7,750 nt of DNA, taken from Oscillospiraceae bacterium (GTDB lineage: Bacteria; Bacillota; Clostridia; WRCU01). The position numbers and the translations under genes are program-made. The stretch covers positions 1 through 7,750 of the forward strand of contig WRCU01000062.1 in assembly GCA_009783805.1 (NCBI GenBank). Direction: 5' to 3'. Below, piece by piece: positions 1 through 5,877 of this stretch (positions are counted from its first letter, which is position 1; the number at the start of each line of letters is the position of its first letter). The notes below the pieces were generated by a model. That model had not been told where the DNA came from, made no database searches, and saw nothing but the letters and a program-made list of their open reading frames with translations.

Positions 1-53
1 CGCCTACCCTTGTCCCTGCCCGCCTTCGAGCGGACGAACTGACCTATCTCCAC
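1..53 (-). CDS. KOW-domain RNA-binding protein, N-terminal fragment (cut by window edge)
   Basis: Only the first 17 complete codons are visible. They begin with GTG at 53-51 and read MEIGQFVRSKAGRDKGR before running off the window. The 'SKAGRDKGR' stretch is the hallmark start of the small KOW-domain proteins (L14e/L6e/L27e-like) that many Gram-positive bacteria encode between map and infA, and this gene sits directly after map. The family is thought to bind RNA or the ribosome; its exact role is not well established. A purine-rich GGGTGGGG lies about 4 bases before the GTG and can serve as ribosome binding site. The gap from the map stop is 61 bases. The call rests on 17 residues plus position, so the family is likely and the rest of the protein is unseen. 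Confidence 0.75.
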   Translation of the reverse strand, partial: MEIGQFVRSKAGRDKGR

Positions 54-114
54 GCGGCCCCACCCATCTGATCATCGCCCGCCATCCGCCCGCGGAGCCC
101 CGCACCGATCGCCG

Positions 115-873
115 TCAGGTAATGATCTCCGACTCGCCGGCCTTGATGAGGACCGTGTTCTCATAGTGCGCCGACAGGGACCCATCCTTGGTGACGACGG
201 ACCACTCGTCGTCCCCGATGAGCACCTCAGCCGTCCCGCCGTTTATCATGGGCTCTATGCATATGGTCATGCCCTCCGATAGCCTGGCGCCCCTGGCCAT
301 CACCCTGAAGTTCGGTATCTCGGGCTTCTCGTGCAGCAGCCTGCCTATGCCGTGCCCCATCCAGTCCCGCACCACGGAGAACCCGTTCGCGCCCGCGTGG
401 TCCTCCACCGCCCCCGATATGTCCGAGACGCGGTTTCCCGCGACAGCCTTCCCCAACCCTTTATAGAAGCATTCCCTGGCGACGGATATGATTTTCGCCG
501 CCGCGGGGGAGACTTCGCCCACCGCATACGTCCTCGCCGCGTCCGTGTGGTACCCGCCTACGCTGACCCCCACGTCCACGCTCAAGATGTCCCCTTCCCT
601 CAGTCTGCGCCCATCCGGTATCCCGTGTATCACCTGGGCGTTCACGGAGGCGCATATCGAGCCCGGGAAAGGCTTTGCGCCCTTCGCCCCGGGGTAGCCC
701 TTGAAGGAGGGCTTGCCGCCGGACTCCGTTATCAGCCTCTCCGCCAGCATGTCCAGCCTCATGGTGGTGACCCCCGGCGCCACCTCGCCTTCCAGCCTCT
801 CGAACAGCCGCGCGATGATCGCGCCTGCCTCCCTCATGAGGGCCAGCTCCCTCTCCCCCTTGATCGTCACCAT
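115..873 (-). CDS. map: Type I methionine aminopeptidase
   Basis: Cytosolic metalloenzyme that removes the initiator Met from new proteins when the second residue is small. The 252 residues are normal for the short bacterial type I form, without an N-terminal zinc-finger extension. All five metal ligands of the pita-bread fold are present: D100, D111, H174, E207 and E238. The substrate-binding histidines H83 (in VIHGIPD) and H181 (in GRLLHE) are also there. Their spacing matches the Escherichia coli enzyme with a constant offset of three. The ATG at 873 follows the adk stop by 13 bases. No good Shine-Dalgarno sequence precedes it (GCGCCGGCCCCGC), so translation may depend on coupling from adk. 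A GTG one codon later is the only close alternative start. Map acts as chains leave the ribosome, which fits its place in this operon. Confidence 0.97.
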   Translation of the reverse strand: MVTIKGERELALMREAGAIIARLFERLEGEVAPGVTTMRLDMLAERLITESGGKPSFKGYPGAKGAKPFPGSICASVNAQVIHGIPDGRRLREGDILSVDVGVSVGGYHTDAARTYAVGEVSPAAAKIISVARECFYKGLGKAVAGNRVSDISGAVEDHAGANGFSVVRDWMGHGIGRLLHEKPEIPNFRVMARGARLSEGMTICIEPMINGGTAEVLIGDDEWSVVTKDGSLSAHYENTVLIKAGESEIIT

Positions 874-886
874 GCGGGGCCGGCGC

Positions 887-1543
887 TCATATGATCCCCC
901 TGGCTTTCAGCGCGCCTATGATGTTCGCGTACGTCCTCTCGATGATCCCCTCGCTCACGTACGTGTGCAGCAGACCCCTGTCCGAGTAGTACTCCTTGAG
1001 CGGGACCGTCGACGTATGGTACGTCTTGAGGCGCCTGCGTATCGTCTCCTCGTTGTCGTCGTCCCTCGCCTCGAGGCCCACGCCGCACGCGCCGCACGCG
1101 CCGTCCCCGGGGTAGCCCTCGTTGTGCCTGTTGAAGATGAGCCCGCACTCCGGGCATACCATCCTTCCCGTGAGCCTGCGCACCATGTCCTCGTCGTCGA
1201 CCTCTATGTCGATGACCAGGTCCAGGCCCCTCCCGATCGAAGCGAGGATCGCGTCCAGCCCGTCGGCCTGCGGCACGGTCCGCGGGAAGCCGTCCAATAT
1301 GAACCCGGGCCCGTACTTGGCGAGGCCCAGCTCATTCCCCACCGCCTTGATGGTTATGTCGTCGGGCACCAGCTTCCCTTCGGAGAGGATCCTCCCGATC
1401 TCCATCCCCTCCTCGCACCCACGTTTTTGGATGGAGCGGAACATGTCCCCGGTCGTGATCGACTTGATCCCGAACTCCCTTGACAGCATCGCGGCCTGCG
1501 TCCCCTTGCCGGCGCCGGGGCCACCGATTATGACTAGCCTCAT
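887..1543 (-). CDS. adk: Adenylate kinase, zinc-lid type
   Basis: Catalyses ATP + AMP = 2 ADP in the cytosol. The 218 residues fit the long bacterial form. The P-loop GGPGAGKGT is at 7-15, the AMP-binding TTGDMFR at 30-36 with R36, and the GFPRT motif holds R88 with Q92 nearby. R123 precedes the LID domain, and R160 and R171 follow its zinc site. The LID carries four cysteines at 130, 133, 150 and 153, the same spacing as the zinc-binding Geobacillus stearothermophilus enzyme, so this LID very probably binds a structural zinc. The ATG at 1543 has GGAG about 6-7 bases upstream. The gene follows secY by 55 bases, and its stop TGA (889-887) lies just before map. The secY-adk-map order is typical of Gram-positive and some other bacteria. 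Confidence 0.98.
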   Translation of the reverse strand: MRLVIIGGPGAGKGTQAAMLSREFGIKSITTGDMFRSIQKRGCEEGMEIGRILSEGKLVPDDITIKAVGNELGLAKYGPGFILDGFPRTVPQADGLDAILASIGRGLDLVIDIEVDDEDMVRRLTGRMVCPECGLIFNRHNEGYPGDGACGACGVGLEARDDDNEETIRRRLKTYHTSTVPLKEYYSDRGLLHTYVSEGIIERTYANIIGALKARGII

Positions 1544-1599
1544 GACCGCTCCGATCCTAAGGGCGCTGACGGCGCGATGGGCCGCGCCTCGCCGCCCAT
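1540..1599 (-). other. Possible 19-codon bridging reading frame between secY and adk
   Basis: An ATG at 1599-1597 shares its A with the secY stop (TGATG). The frame reads MGGEARPIAPSAPLGSERS and ends with TGA at 1542-1540, which overlaps the adk start as ATGA. It therefore fills the whole gap with an overlapping junction at each end. That layout would suit termination-reinitiation from secY through to adk. The peptide resembles nothing I know. In a GC-rich gap a 60-base open frame can easily arise by chance, and the frame is also open further upstream inside secY. A GGAG sits only 2 bases before its ATG, so independent initiation is unlikely. Treat it as a candidate leader or relay frame, not as an established gene. 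Confidence 0.25.
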
Positions 1600-1600
1600 C
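1576..1600 (-). repeat. Inverted repeat (hairpin) at the secY-adk junction
   Basis: The arms gatgggc (1576-1582) and gcccatc (1594-1600) pair perfectly over 7 bases. Inside them, after one C-C mismatch (read on the plus strand), gcg and cgc (1584-1586 and 1590-1592) add 3 more pairs around a 3-base loop. One arm overlaps the secY stop codon. No T-run follows in the direction of transcription, so this is not an intrinsic terminator. It could be an RNA processing or stability element, or simply chance in GC-rich DNA. Confidence 0.45.
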
Positions 1601-2888
1601 ACTCCAGGAAGCCCTTGTAGTGCCTCATCAGCATCTGCGACTCCAACTGCTTGACGGTGTCCAGCGCCACGCCGACCAGTATGAGCACCGCCGTGCCGGA
1701 GAACCATATGTTGGGGATCGACGCGAACAGCCCGATGATGCTGGGGAATATGGTGACCATCGCCAGGAAGAAGCCCCCGAACCAGGTGATCCTGTTGAGC
1801 ACCTTCGATATGTAGTCGGAGGTGGGCTTGCCGGGCCTTATGCCGGGTATGAAGCCCGCGTTCTTCTTCAAGTTGTTTGCGATCTCCACCGGGTTGAACT
1901 GTATCATCGTGTAAAAAAACGTGAAGAACAGTATGAGCAGCCCATATACGATGGCGTACCAGAAGCTCTCCTGCATGTTCTTGAAGAATGAGACCACCGG
2001 CCCGGTGGACTGGCTGAAGAAGAAGCCGATGATCGTCGACGGCAGCGAGAGGATGGACATCGCGAATATGATGGGGATGACCCCCGCGGAGTTCACCTTC
2101 ATGGGGATGTGGCTGCTCTGCCCCCCCACCATCTTCCTCCCGACCACCTTCTTCGCATATTGGATGGGTATGCGCCTCTCGGCCTGGTTCACGAACACGA
2201 CGGCGGCGATGACGACCACGAAGGCCGCCAGGACGGCCACCAGGCTGACGATGTCCATTATGGAGACCCCCTCGACCTTGTCGAGGAAGATGGCGTAGAG
2301 GGCCATCGCGCCCTGCGGGCCGCGCGAGACGATCCCGCCGAAGATTATGAGCGATATGCCGTTCCCTATGCCGTGCTCCGTTATCTTCTCCCCCAGCCAC
2401 ATCAGGAAGGCGGTGCCGGCCGTGAACGTCAGCGTTATGGTGACGAAGCTCAGGATCCCCCTGTCCATGATGACGCCGCCCATGCCGAAGTAGATCGCGG
2501 TGGCCTGGATGAAGCCGAGTATGACGGCGCCGTACCTGGTGTACTGGCCTATGATCTTCTTGCCTTCCTCACCCTCCTTGGCCAGCCTCTCCAGCCTCGG
2601 TATGGCGACCTGCAGGAGCGTCATTATGATGGAGGCGTTGACGTAGGGAGTGATGCTCATCGCGAATATCGTCAGCTGCTGCAGGGCCCCGCCGGAGATG
2701 ATGTCCAGGAAGCCGAAGAGGGACGCGCCCCCGCCGATGACCTCCTTGAACTTCTCCGGGTTCAGGCCTGGGACCGGTATATGCGTGCCTATCCTGAAGA
2801 CGAGTAGCATGAGGACCGTGAAGAGGATCTTCTTGCGAAGGTCCGGTATCTTCCAAGCGTTCCTCAGTGTGTCGAACATTCCGCCCAT
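1599..2888 (-). CDS. secY: Preprotein translocase subunit SecY
   Basis: Central channel of the SecYEG translocon in the cytoplasmic membrane, through which secreted proteins pass and membrane proteins are inserted. The 429 residues give the expected hydrophobic pattern of about ten membrane segments, the first at roughly 21-38. Family landmarks in order are: the plug and TM2 region with FLDIISGGALQQ (60-71), LGEKITEHGIGNGIS (165-179), the cytosolic loop QAERRIPIQYAKK (235-247), HIPMKVNSAGVIPIIFA (260-276), and the loop GFIPGIRPGKPT (345-356) with the conserved Arg at 351 that contacts SecA or the ribosome. The ending QLESQMLMRHYKGF is Gram-positive-like. The ATG at 2888 is preceded closely by AAGGTGAGG. 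A second ATG at 2879 (MFDTLRNAW) matches many family starts and is the main alternative. The stop TGA overlaps a downstream ATG (TGATG). Confidence 0.98.
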   Translation of the reverse strand: MGGMFDTLRNAWKIPDLRKKILFTVLMLLVFRIGTHIPVPGLNPEKFKEVIGGGASLFGFLDIISGGALQQLTIFAMSITPYVNASIIMTLLQVAIPRLERLAKEGEEGKKIIGQYTRYGAVILGFIQATAIYFGMGGVIMDRGILSFVTITLTFTAGTAFLMWLGEKITEHGIGNGISLIIFGGIVSRGPQGAMALYAIFLDKVEGVSIMDIVSLVAVLAAFVVVIAAVVFVNQAERRIPIQYAKKVVGRKMVGGQSSHIPMKVNSAGVIPIIFAMSILSLPSTIIGFFFSQSTGPVVSFFKNMQESFWYAIVYGLLILFFTFFYTMIQFNPVEIANNLKKNAGFIPGIRPGKPTSDYISKVLNRITWFGGFFLAMVTIFPSIIGLFASIPNIWFSGTAVLILVGVALDTVKQLESQMLMRHYKGFLE

Positions 2889-2924
2889 ATCCTCACCTTA
2901 CCTTCGCCCATGCGTCGGCCATGG

Positions 2925-3383
2925 TCAGCGCGACCCGTATTTGCCTTCAAAGGATGCCCCAGCCGCCTCGATCTTCGCCATCGCGCCCTTGGTCGCCTTG
3001 ATGGCTATGATCTTGACCTTGCTGGTCAGCTCCCCGTTGCCCAGGACCACGATCCCGTCATTCAGCTTGCGTATGAGCCCCTTCTCCTTCAGAGCCTCCG
3101 CCGTGACCGTGTCGCCGTCGGCGAACCGGCTGAAGGTCCCGACGTCCACCTCGGTGTAGACCTTCGCGAACCTCTTGTTGTTGAACCCGGGCTTCGGCAG
3201 CCTCATGTAAAGGGGCGTCTGCCCGCCCTCAAAGCCCGGGCGCTTCACTCCGCCCGCCCTGGCCTTCTGCCCTTTGTGCCCTTTGCCGGCCGTCTTCCCG
3301 TTCCCCGTGCCGGGTCCCCGCCCCTTCCTCTTGGCCGTGGCCTTGGAGCGTGGGGTGAATTCTTCCAGGTTGCCTAGTTTCAT
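2925..3383 (-). CDS. rplO: 50S ribosomal protein L15 (uL15)
   Basis: Late-assembly protein of the large subunit that binds 23S rRNA through a long extended N-terminal arm. The 152 residues are within the usual size range. The basic Gly-rich arm is clear: KGRGPGTGNGKTAGKGHKGQ (20-39), followed by KRPGFEGGQTPLY (47-59) and RLPKPGF (61-67). The C-terminal part, from about residue 75, is the globular domain. The ATG at 3383 overlaps the TGA of rpmD by 4 bases (ATGA), the only true gene overlap in the window, so the two proteins are probably translationally coupled. The MKLGNLEEF start agrees with the family (MKLHEL and similar). secY follows after 36 bases, as in most bacteria. Confidence 0.97.
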   Translation of the reverse strand: MKLGNLEEFTPRSKATAKRKGRGPGTGNGKTAGKGHKGQKARAGGVKRPGFEGGQTPLYMRLPKPGFNNKRFAKVYTEVDVGTFSRFADGDTVTAEALKEKGLIRKLNDGIVVLGNGELTSKVKIIAIKATKGAMAKIEAAGASFEGKYGSR

Positions 3384-3580
3384 TGGTTGGCGCCGACCTC
3401 CTGCTCTACCGTGTATGAGACGAGGTGCGATACTTTCCGCAGCATCCCCATGATGGCCAGGTTCCCCTCGGCCGTGACCGAATCGCCGATCCTGCGCAGG
3501 CCGAGCGCCCGCATGGTCCTGACCTGCCTGTCCGTGCACTTGCTGAGGCCCCTCGTCATCGTTATCTTCAGCCTATCCAT
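3380..3580 (-). CDS. rpmD: 50S ribosomal protein L30 (uL30)
   Basis: Small large-subunit protein. The 66 residues begin MDRLKITMTRGL, followed by RTMRALGLRRIGDSV (21-35) and AIMGMLRKVSHLV (42-54), which is the complete bacterial L30 pattern. It is a few residues longer than the usual 58-60 because of a short C-terminal tail (YTVEQEVGANQ). The coding DNA of that tail runs into the overlap with rplO. The ATG at 3580 has GGGAGGG about 4 bases upstream, a good ribosome binding site. L30 lies between S5 and L15 in most bacteria that have it, as it does here. Confidence 0.95.
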   Translation of the reverse strand: MDRLKITMTRGLSKCTDRQVRTMRALGLRRIGDSVTAEGNLAIMGMLRKVSHLVSYTVEQEVGANQ

Positions 3581-3623
3581 AAGCCCTCCCGAATCCGCCG
3601 CCGGCAGCGCGCCGAAGGCGTCG

Positions 3624-4121
3624 TCACTTTATCTCCTCCGGAGCCTTCCCGCGCAGCCTGGCGATGTCCTCCACCGTCATGAGCATCTTCAGGCCCTCGA
3701 TGGTCGCGTTCACCATGTTGATGGGGGTGTTCGAGCCGATGGACTTCGTCCTTATGTCCCTTATGCCCGCCAGCTCCAATATCGCCCTGACGGGTCCGCC
3801 GGCGATTACGCCCGTCCCCTCGCGGGCCGGCATCAGCAGCACCTTGCTGGCGCCGTAGTCGCCGATGATCCTGTGCGGGATGGTCGTGCCCATGAGGGGC
3901 ACCCTCATCATGTTCTTCTTCGCGTCCTCGGTGCCCTTGCGTATGGCGTCGGGTATCTCGGTCGCCTTCCCCAGCCCGCTGCCGACGAAGCCGCCCTCGT
4001 TGCCCACGACGACCAAGGCGTTGAACCTGAAGTTCCTGCCGCCCTTGACGACCTTGGTTACGCGGCCTATGTGCACGACCTTCTCCTTCAGATCCAGCAC
4101 GCTGGCGTCTATCCGATCCAA
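3624..4121 (-). CDS. rpsE: 30S ribosomal protein S5 (uS5)
   Basis: Small-subunit protein that shapes the mRNA entry channel and affects decoding accuracy. From the TTG at 4121 it has 165 residues. The N-terminal S5 RNA-binding domain is at about 10-73, with [14 protein letters not shown] at 20-33, then [20 protein letters not shown]. The C-terminal domain includes GTTIPH and [20 protein letters not shown]. Start choice: an in-frame TTG at 4130 lies directly against the GGGGGG ribosome binding site (4136-4131), leaving no room. The TTG at 4121 has 9 bases of spacing, and its numbering matches E. coli S5 (K26, G27, G28). The spectinomycin loop looks sensitive-type, with T22 where E. coli has S22. 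The gap from the rplR stop is short. Confidence 0.95.
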   Translation of the reverse strand: MDRIDASVLDLKEKVVHIGRVTKVVKGGRNFRFNALVVVGNEGGFVGSGLGKATEIPDAIRKGTEDAKKNMMRVPLMGTTIPHRIIGDYGASKVLLMPAREGTGVIAGGPVRAILELAGIRDIRTKSIGSNTPINMVNATIEGLKMLMTVEDIARLRGKAPEEIK

Positions 4122-4130
4122 TGCGACCAA

Positions 4131-4136
4131 CCCCCC
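4131..4136 (-). promoter_or_regulatory. Ribosome binding site of rpsE (decides the TTG start)
   Basis: GGGGGG on the minus strand, its first G being the last base of the rplR stop TAG. It is 9 bases from TTG at 4121 and 0 bases from the alternative TTG at 4130, which supports the shorter S5. Confidence 0.55.
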
Positions 4137-4504
4137 TAGAATTCTAGTCCGCCCGCCCTGGCGGCTTCGGCCAACTCCTTAACCCTGCCGCTGAAGAGGT
4201 ACCCTCCGCGGTCGAATACGACCTTGGTGATCCCCTTCTCGATGGCCTTCCTCGCGATGGAGGCGCCCACGGCCTTCGCGGCCTCCTTGTTCCCCCCGTA
4301 CGCGCCGTCGGGCAGCGTGCCCTTCTCCAACGTGGACGCTGAGACGAGCGTATGGCCCCTGGTGTCGTCGATCACTTGGGCGTATATCTGGTTCAGGCTC
4401 CGAAAGACGTTGAGCCTAGGCCTCTCCTGGGTCCCGCTGACCTTCTTGCGCACCCTCAGGTGCCTCTTCTGCCTGGCTACGTTGGATACCGGCTTCCTTA
4501 TCAT
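4136..4504 (-). CDS. rplR: 50S ribosomal protein L18 (uL18)
   Basis: Binds 5S rRNA together with L5 and joins it to the central protuberance of the 50S subunit. The 122 residues match bacterial L18. A basic, disordered-type N-terminus ([20 protein letters not shown], 11-30) is followed by [17 protein letters not shown] and the C-terminal [26 protein letters not shown]. It ends in GLEF, as is common for the family. The ATG at 4504 is preceded by TAGGAG at about 10 bases. The gap to rplF upstream is 34 bases. The stop TAG is embedded in a perfect 12-base palindrome (4136-4147) and runs into the rpsE ribosome binding site. Confidence 0.97.
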   Translation of the reverse strand: MIRKPVSNVARQKRHLRVRKKVSGTQERPRLNVFRSLNQIYAQVIDDTRGHTLVSASTLEKGTLPDGAYGGNKEAAKAVGASIARKAIEKGITKVVFDRGGYLFSGRVKELAEAARAGGLEF

Positions 4505-4538
4505 CGCTTGGACGCTCCTACGAAAGGATTTTTACCCG

Positions 4539-5084
4539 TCACTTCTTGCTCTTCGCGGCCTTGCCTTCTTTATGTATGACGTACTCACCCGCGTACCTGA
4601 CGCCCTTGCCGTGGTACACCTCGGGCTTCCTCTTCTCCCTCACCCTGGCGGCCCACTCGCCGACCTGCTGCTTGTCTATCCCCTTCACCACGACCCTGTT
4701 CACCGCGGGGACCTCGAACGTTATGCCCGAAGGCTCCTCCATCTCCACGGGATGCGAGTACCCCAGGGACAAGACCAGCTTGCTGCCCGCCTTCTGCGCC
4801 CTATACCCGACGCCCACGATCTCAAGCGTCTTCTCGAACCCTTCGGTGACGCCCTTGACCATGTTCGCGATCAAGGCCCTGGTCAGGCCGTGCAGCGCGC
4901 GGTGGTCCTTCTGGTCGGATCTGCGGCTCACGACGATCCTGCCCTCTGAGAGCCCCACGTCCACGGCCTTGTCATAGGCCTGCTCCAGGGTCCCCTTGGG
5001 GCCCTTGACCGTCACGAGGTTACCCTCTATGGTAACGTCCACGCCCTTCGCGACCTCTATGGGCATCTTCCCTATCCTAGACAT
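4539..5084 (-). CDS. rplF: 50S ribosomal protein L6 (uL6)
   Basis: Large-subunit protein near the factor-binding (sarcin-ricin) region. The 181 residues are the usual size. It begins MSRIGKMPIEV and holds two repeated L6 domains, at about 11-80 and 90-165. Landmarks are TVKGPKGTL (25-33), IVGVGYRAQ (89-97), and the C-terminal EVYHGKGVRYAGE (155-167), the family signature. The tail is lysine-rich. The ATG at 5084 has GGGGGG about 9 bases upstream. The rpsH-rplF gap of 69 bases contains GC-rich inverted repeats. Confidence 0.98.
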   Translation of the reverse strand: MSRIGKMPIEVAKGVDVTIEGNLVTVKGPKGTLEQAYDKAVDVGLSEGRIVVSRRSDQKDHRALHGLTRALIANMVKGVTEGFEKTLEIVGVGYRAQKAGSKLVLSLGYSHPVEMEEPSGITFEVPAVNRVVVKGIDKQQVGEWAARVREKRKPEVYHGKGVRYAGEYVIHKEGKAAKSKK

Positions 5085-5113
5085 CCGCGCAAACCCCCCA
5101 CAGATTTATGTAT

Positions 5114-5128
5114 GGCGCCCTAGGCGCC
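5114..5128 (-). repeat. GC-only inverted repeat in the rpsH-rplF gap
   Basis: Two copies of ggcgcc (5114-5119 and 5123-5128) surround a 3-base spacer and can form a 6-pair stem. A further ggcc-ccca-ggcc hairpin lies close by near 5136-5147. No T-run follows on the minus strand, so a terminator is unlikely. Function is unknown. Confidence 0.4.
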
Positions 5129-5153
5129 TCGGTCAGGCCCCCAGGCCGGCCCG

Positions 5154-5552
5154 TCACCAGACGAACGCGAGCACCTCGCCGCCGACTCCCTCCATGCGGG
5201 CCTTCTTGTCCGTCATCACGCCCCTGGGCGTCGATATGATGGCTATCCCCAGGCCGCCCAAGACCTTCGGTATCTCCTCCTTGGAGGCGTACACCCTGAG
5301 CCCGGGCTTGCTGATCCTCGTCAGGCCCGAGATGACCTTCTGCTTCTTGGCGGTGTACTTCAGCGCCACCCTAAGCACGCCCTGCTTGCCGTCCTCTATG
5401 CTTTCGACGCCCTTCACGTACCCTTCATCCAAAAGGATGGCCGCGATCGCCTTCTTCATCTTCGAGGCGGGTATGTCCACGGTCTCGTGCCTCGCCGAGT
5501 TGGCGTTCCTTATCCTCGTGAGCATATCCGCTACGGCATCCGTTATCTGCAT
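5154..5552 (-). CDS. rpsH: 30S ribosomal protein S8 (uS8)
   Basis: Primary 16S rRNA-binding protein of the 30S platform. In E. coli it is also the translational repressor of this operon. The 132 residues fit the family. The start [17 protein letters not shown] is canonical, followed by [15 protein letters not shown] (76-90), [13 protein letters not shown] (107-119) and the ending [10 protein letters not shown]. The ATG at 5552 is preceded at 7 bases by AAGGAGGAGG (5569-5560), the strongest Shine-Dalgarno sequence in the window. In this gene Ile is coded by 7 ATA and 5 ATC, and Arg by 7 AGG and 1 CGC, an example of the codon bias seen throughout. Whether S8 controls its own mRNA here cannot be told from the sequence. 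Confidence 0.98.
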   Translation of the reverse strand: MQITDAVADMLTRIRNANSARHETVDIPASKMKKAIAAILLDEGYVKGVESIEDGKQGVLRVALKYTAKKQKVISGLTRISKPGLRVYASKEEIPKVLGGLGIAIISTPRGVMTDKKARMEGVGGEVLAFVW

Positions 5553-5595
5553 GGTGTTGCCTCCTCCTTGCGTGGCTATGTGAGTGTCACCGGGT

Positions 5596-5618
5596 CCAGC
5601 CCGTCCGGTTCCGGCTGG
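5596..5618 (-). repeat. Inverted repeat in the rpsN-rpsH gap
   Basis: The arms ccagcc (5596-5601) and ggctgg (5613-5618) can form a 6-pair stem with an 11-base loop, just after the rpsN stop. It has no T-run after it and lies about 40 bases before rpsH. It may be an RNA element or chance in GC-rich sequence. Confidence 0.35.
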
Positions 5619-5625
5619 GCCGCCC

Positions 5626-5811
5626 CTACCAGCTGGCCTTCCTCATCCCCGGTATCTGTCCCTTATATGCCAAATCCCTGAAGCAGAGCCTGCATATGCC
5701 GTACTTCCGTAGGTAGGCGTGCGGCCTCCCGCACAGCTTGCACCTATTGTGAAACCTGGTCTTGTACTTCACCGGCTTTGCCTGCCTGAGGATCATGGAT
5801 TTCTTAGCCAA
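5626..5811 (-). CDS. rpsN: 30S ribosomal protein S14, short zinc-binding form (uS14, type Z)
   Basis: Small-subunit head protein. From the TTG at 5811 it has exactly 61 residues, the size of the zinc-binding S14 type. Four cysteines form the zinc site: C24 and C27 (CKLCGR), C40 and C43 (CRLC), the same positions as in Thermus thermophilus S14. It starts MAKKSMI and ends PGMRKASW, both typical. Start choice: the in-frame TTG at 5826 would add five residues and lies upstream of the GGGGGG ribosome binding site (5824-5819). The TTG at 5811 is 7 bases after that site and gives the family N-terminus. The short C+ form is usual in Gram-positive bacteria, thermophiles and others, whereas E. coli has the longer zinc-free form. 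Confidence 0.96.
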   Translation of the reverse strand: MAKKSMILRQAKPVKYKTRFHNRCKLCGRPHAYLRKYGICRLCFRDLAYKGQIPGMRKASW

Positions 5812-5818
5812 GTTGGTT

Positions 5819-5824
5819 CCCCCC
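5819..5824 (-). promoter_or_regulatory. Ribosome binding site of rpsN (decides the TTG start)
   Basis: GGGGGG on the minus strand, 7 bases before TTG at 5811. It overlaps the alternative upstream TTG codon at 5826-5824, which argues against that start. Confidence 0.55.
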
Positions 5825-5838
5825 AAAATTATTCCGCG

Positions 5839-5850
5839 TGGCGGCCGCCA
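5839..5850 (-). repeat. 12-base perfect palindrome in the rplE-rpsN gap
   Basis: The sequence tggcggccgcca is fully self-complementary. On the minus strand an overlapping hairpin CCGCC-GACCT-GGCGG can also form, so the two foldings compete. There is no T-run immediately after it. Its role is unknown. Confidence 0.35.
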
Positions 5851-5877
5851 GGTCGGCGGGCCCCTCCGTCGCCTACC

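Noticed and set aside
54..114. Possible terminator or promoter between map and the KOW gene
   Set aside because: Only a 4-pair stem (gcgg-agcc-ccgc on the plus strand, 92-103) is present, with no T-run and no convincing -35/-10 pair.
1913..1919. Run of seven T on the minus strand inside secY, as in a terminator or slippage site
   Set aside because: It codes for Phe-Phe-Tyr in a membrane segment (FFTFFYT), no strong GC stem precedes it, and the frame continues normally.
701..1991. Long open frames on the plus strand (for example 701-1483 and 1122-1991)
   Set aside because: They lie opposite adk, secY and map, whose proteins are unmistakable. Their predicted products are Pro/Arg/His-rich, as expected from the antisense of GC-rich genes, and match no known family.
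1540..2400. 286-codon minus-strand frame overlapping secY in another frame
   Set aside because: SecY is clearly the coding frame. The product is low-complexity Arg/Gly/His-rich. Only its last 19 codons, starting at the TGATG junction, were kept as a candidate bridging frame.
4136..4147. Perfect 12-base palindrome ctagaattctag across the end of rplR
   Set aside because: It codes for the usual Leu-Glu-Phe-stop ending of L18, so it is explained by coding and probably arose by chance.
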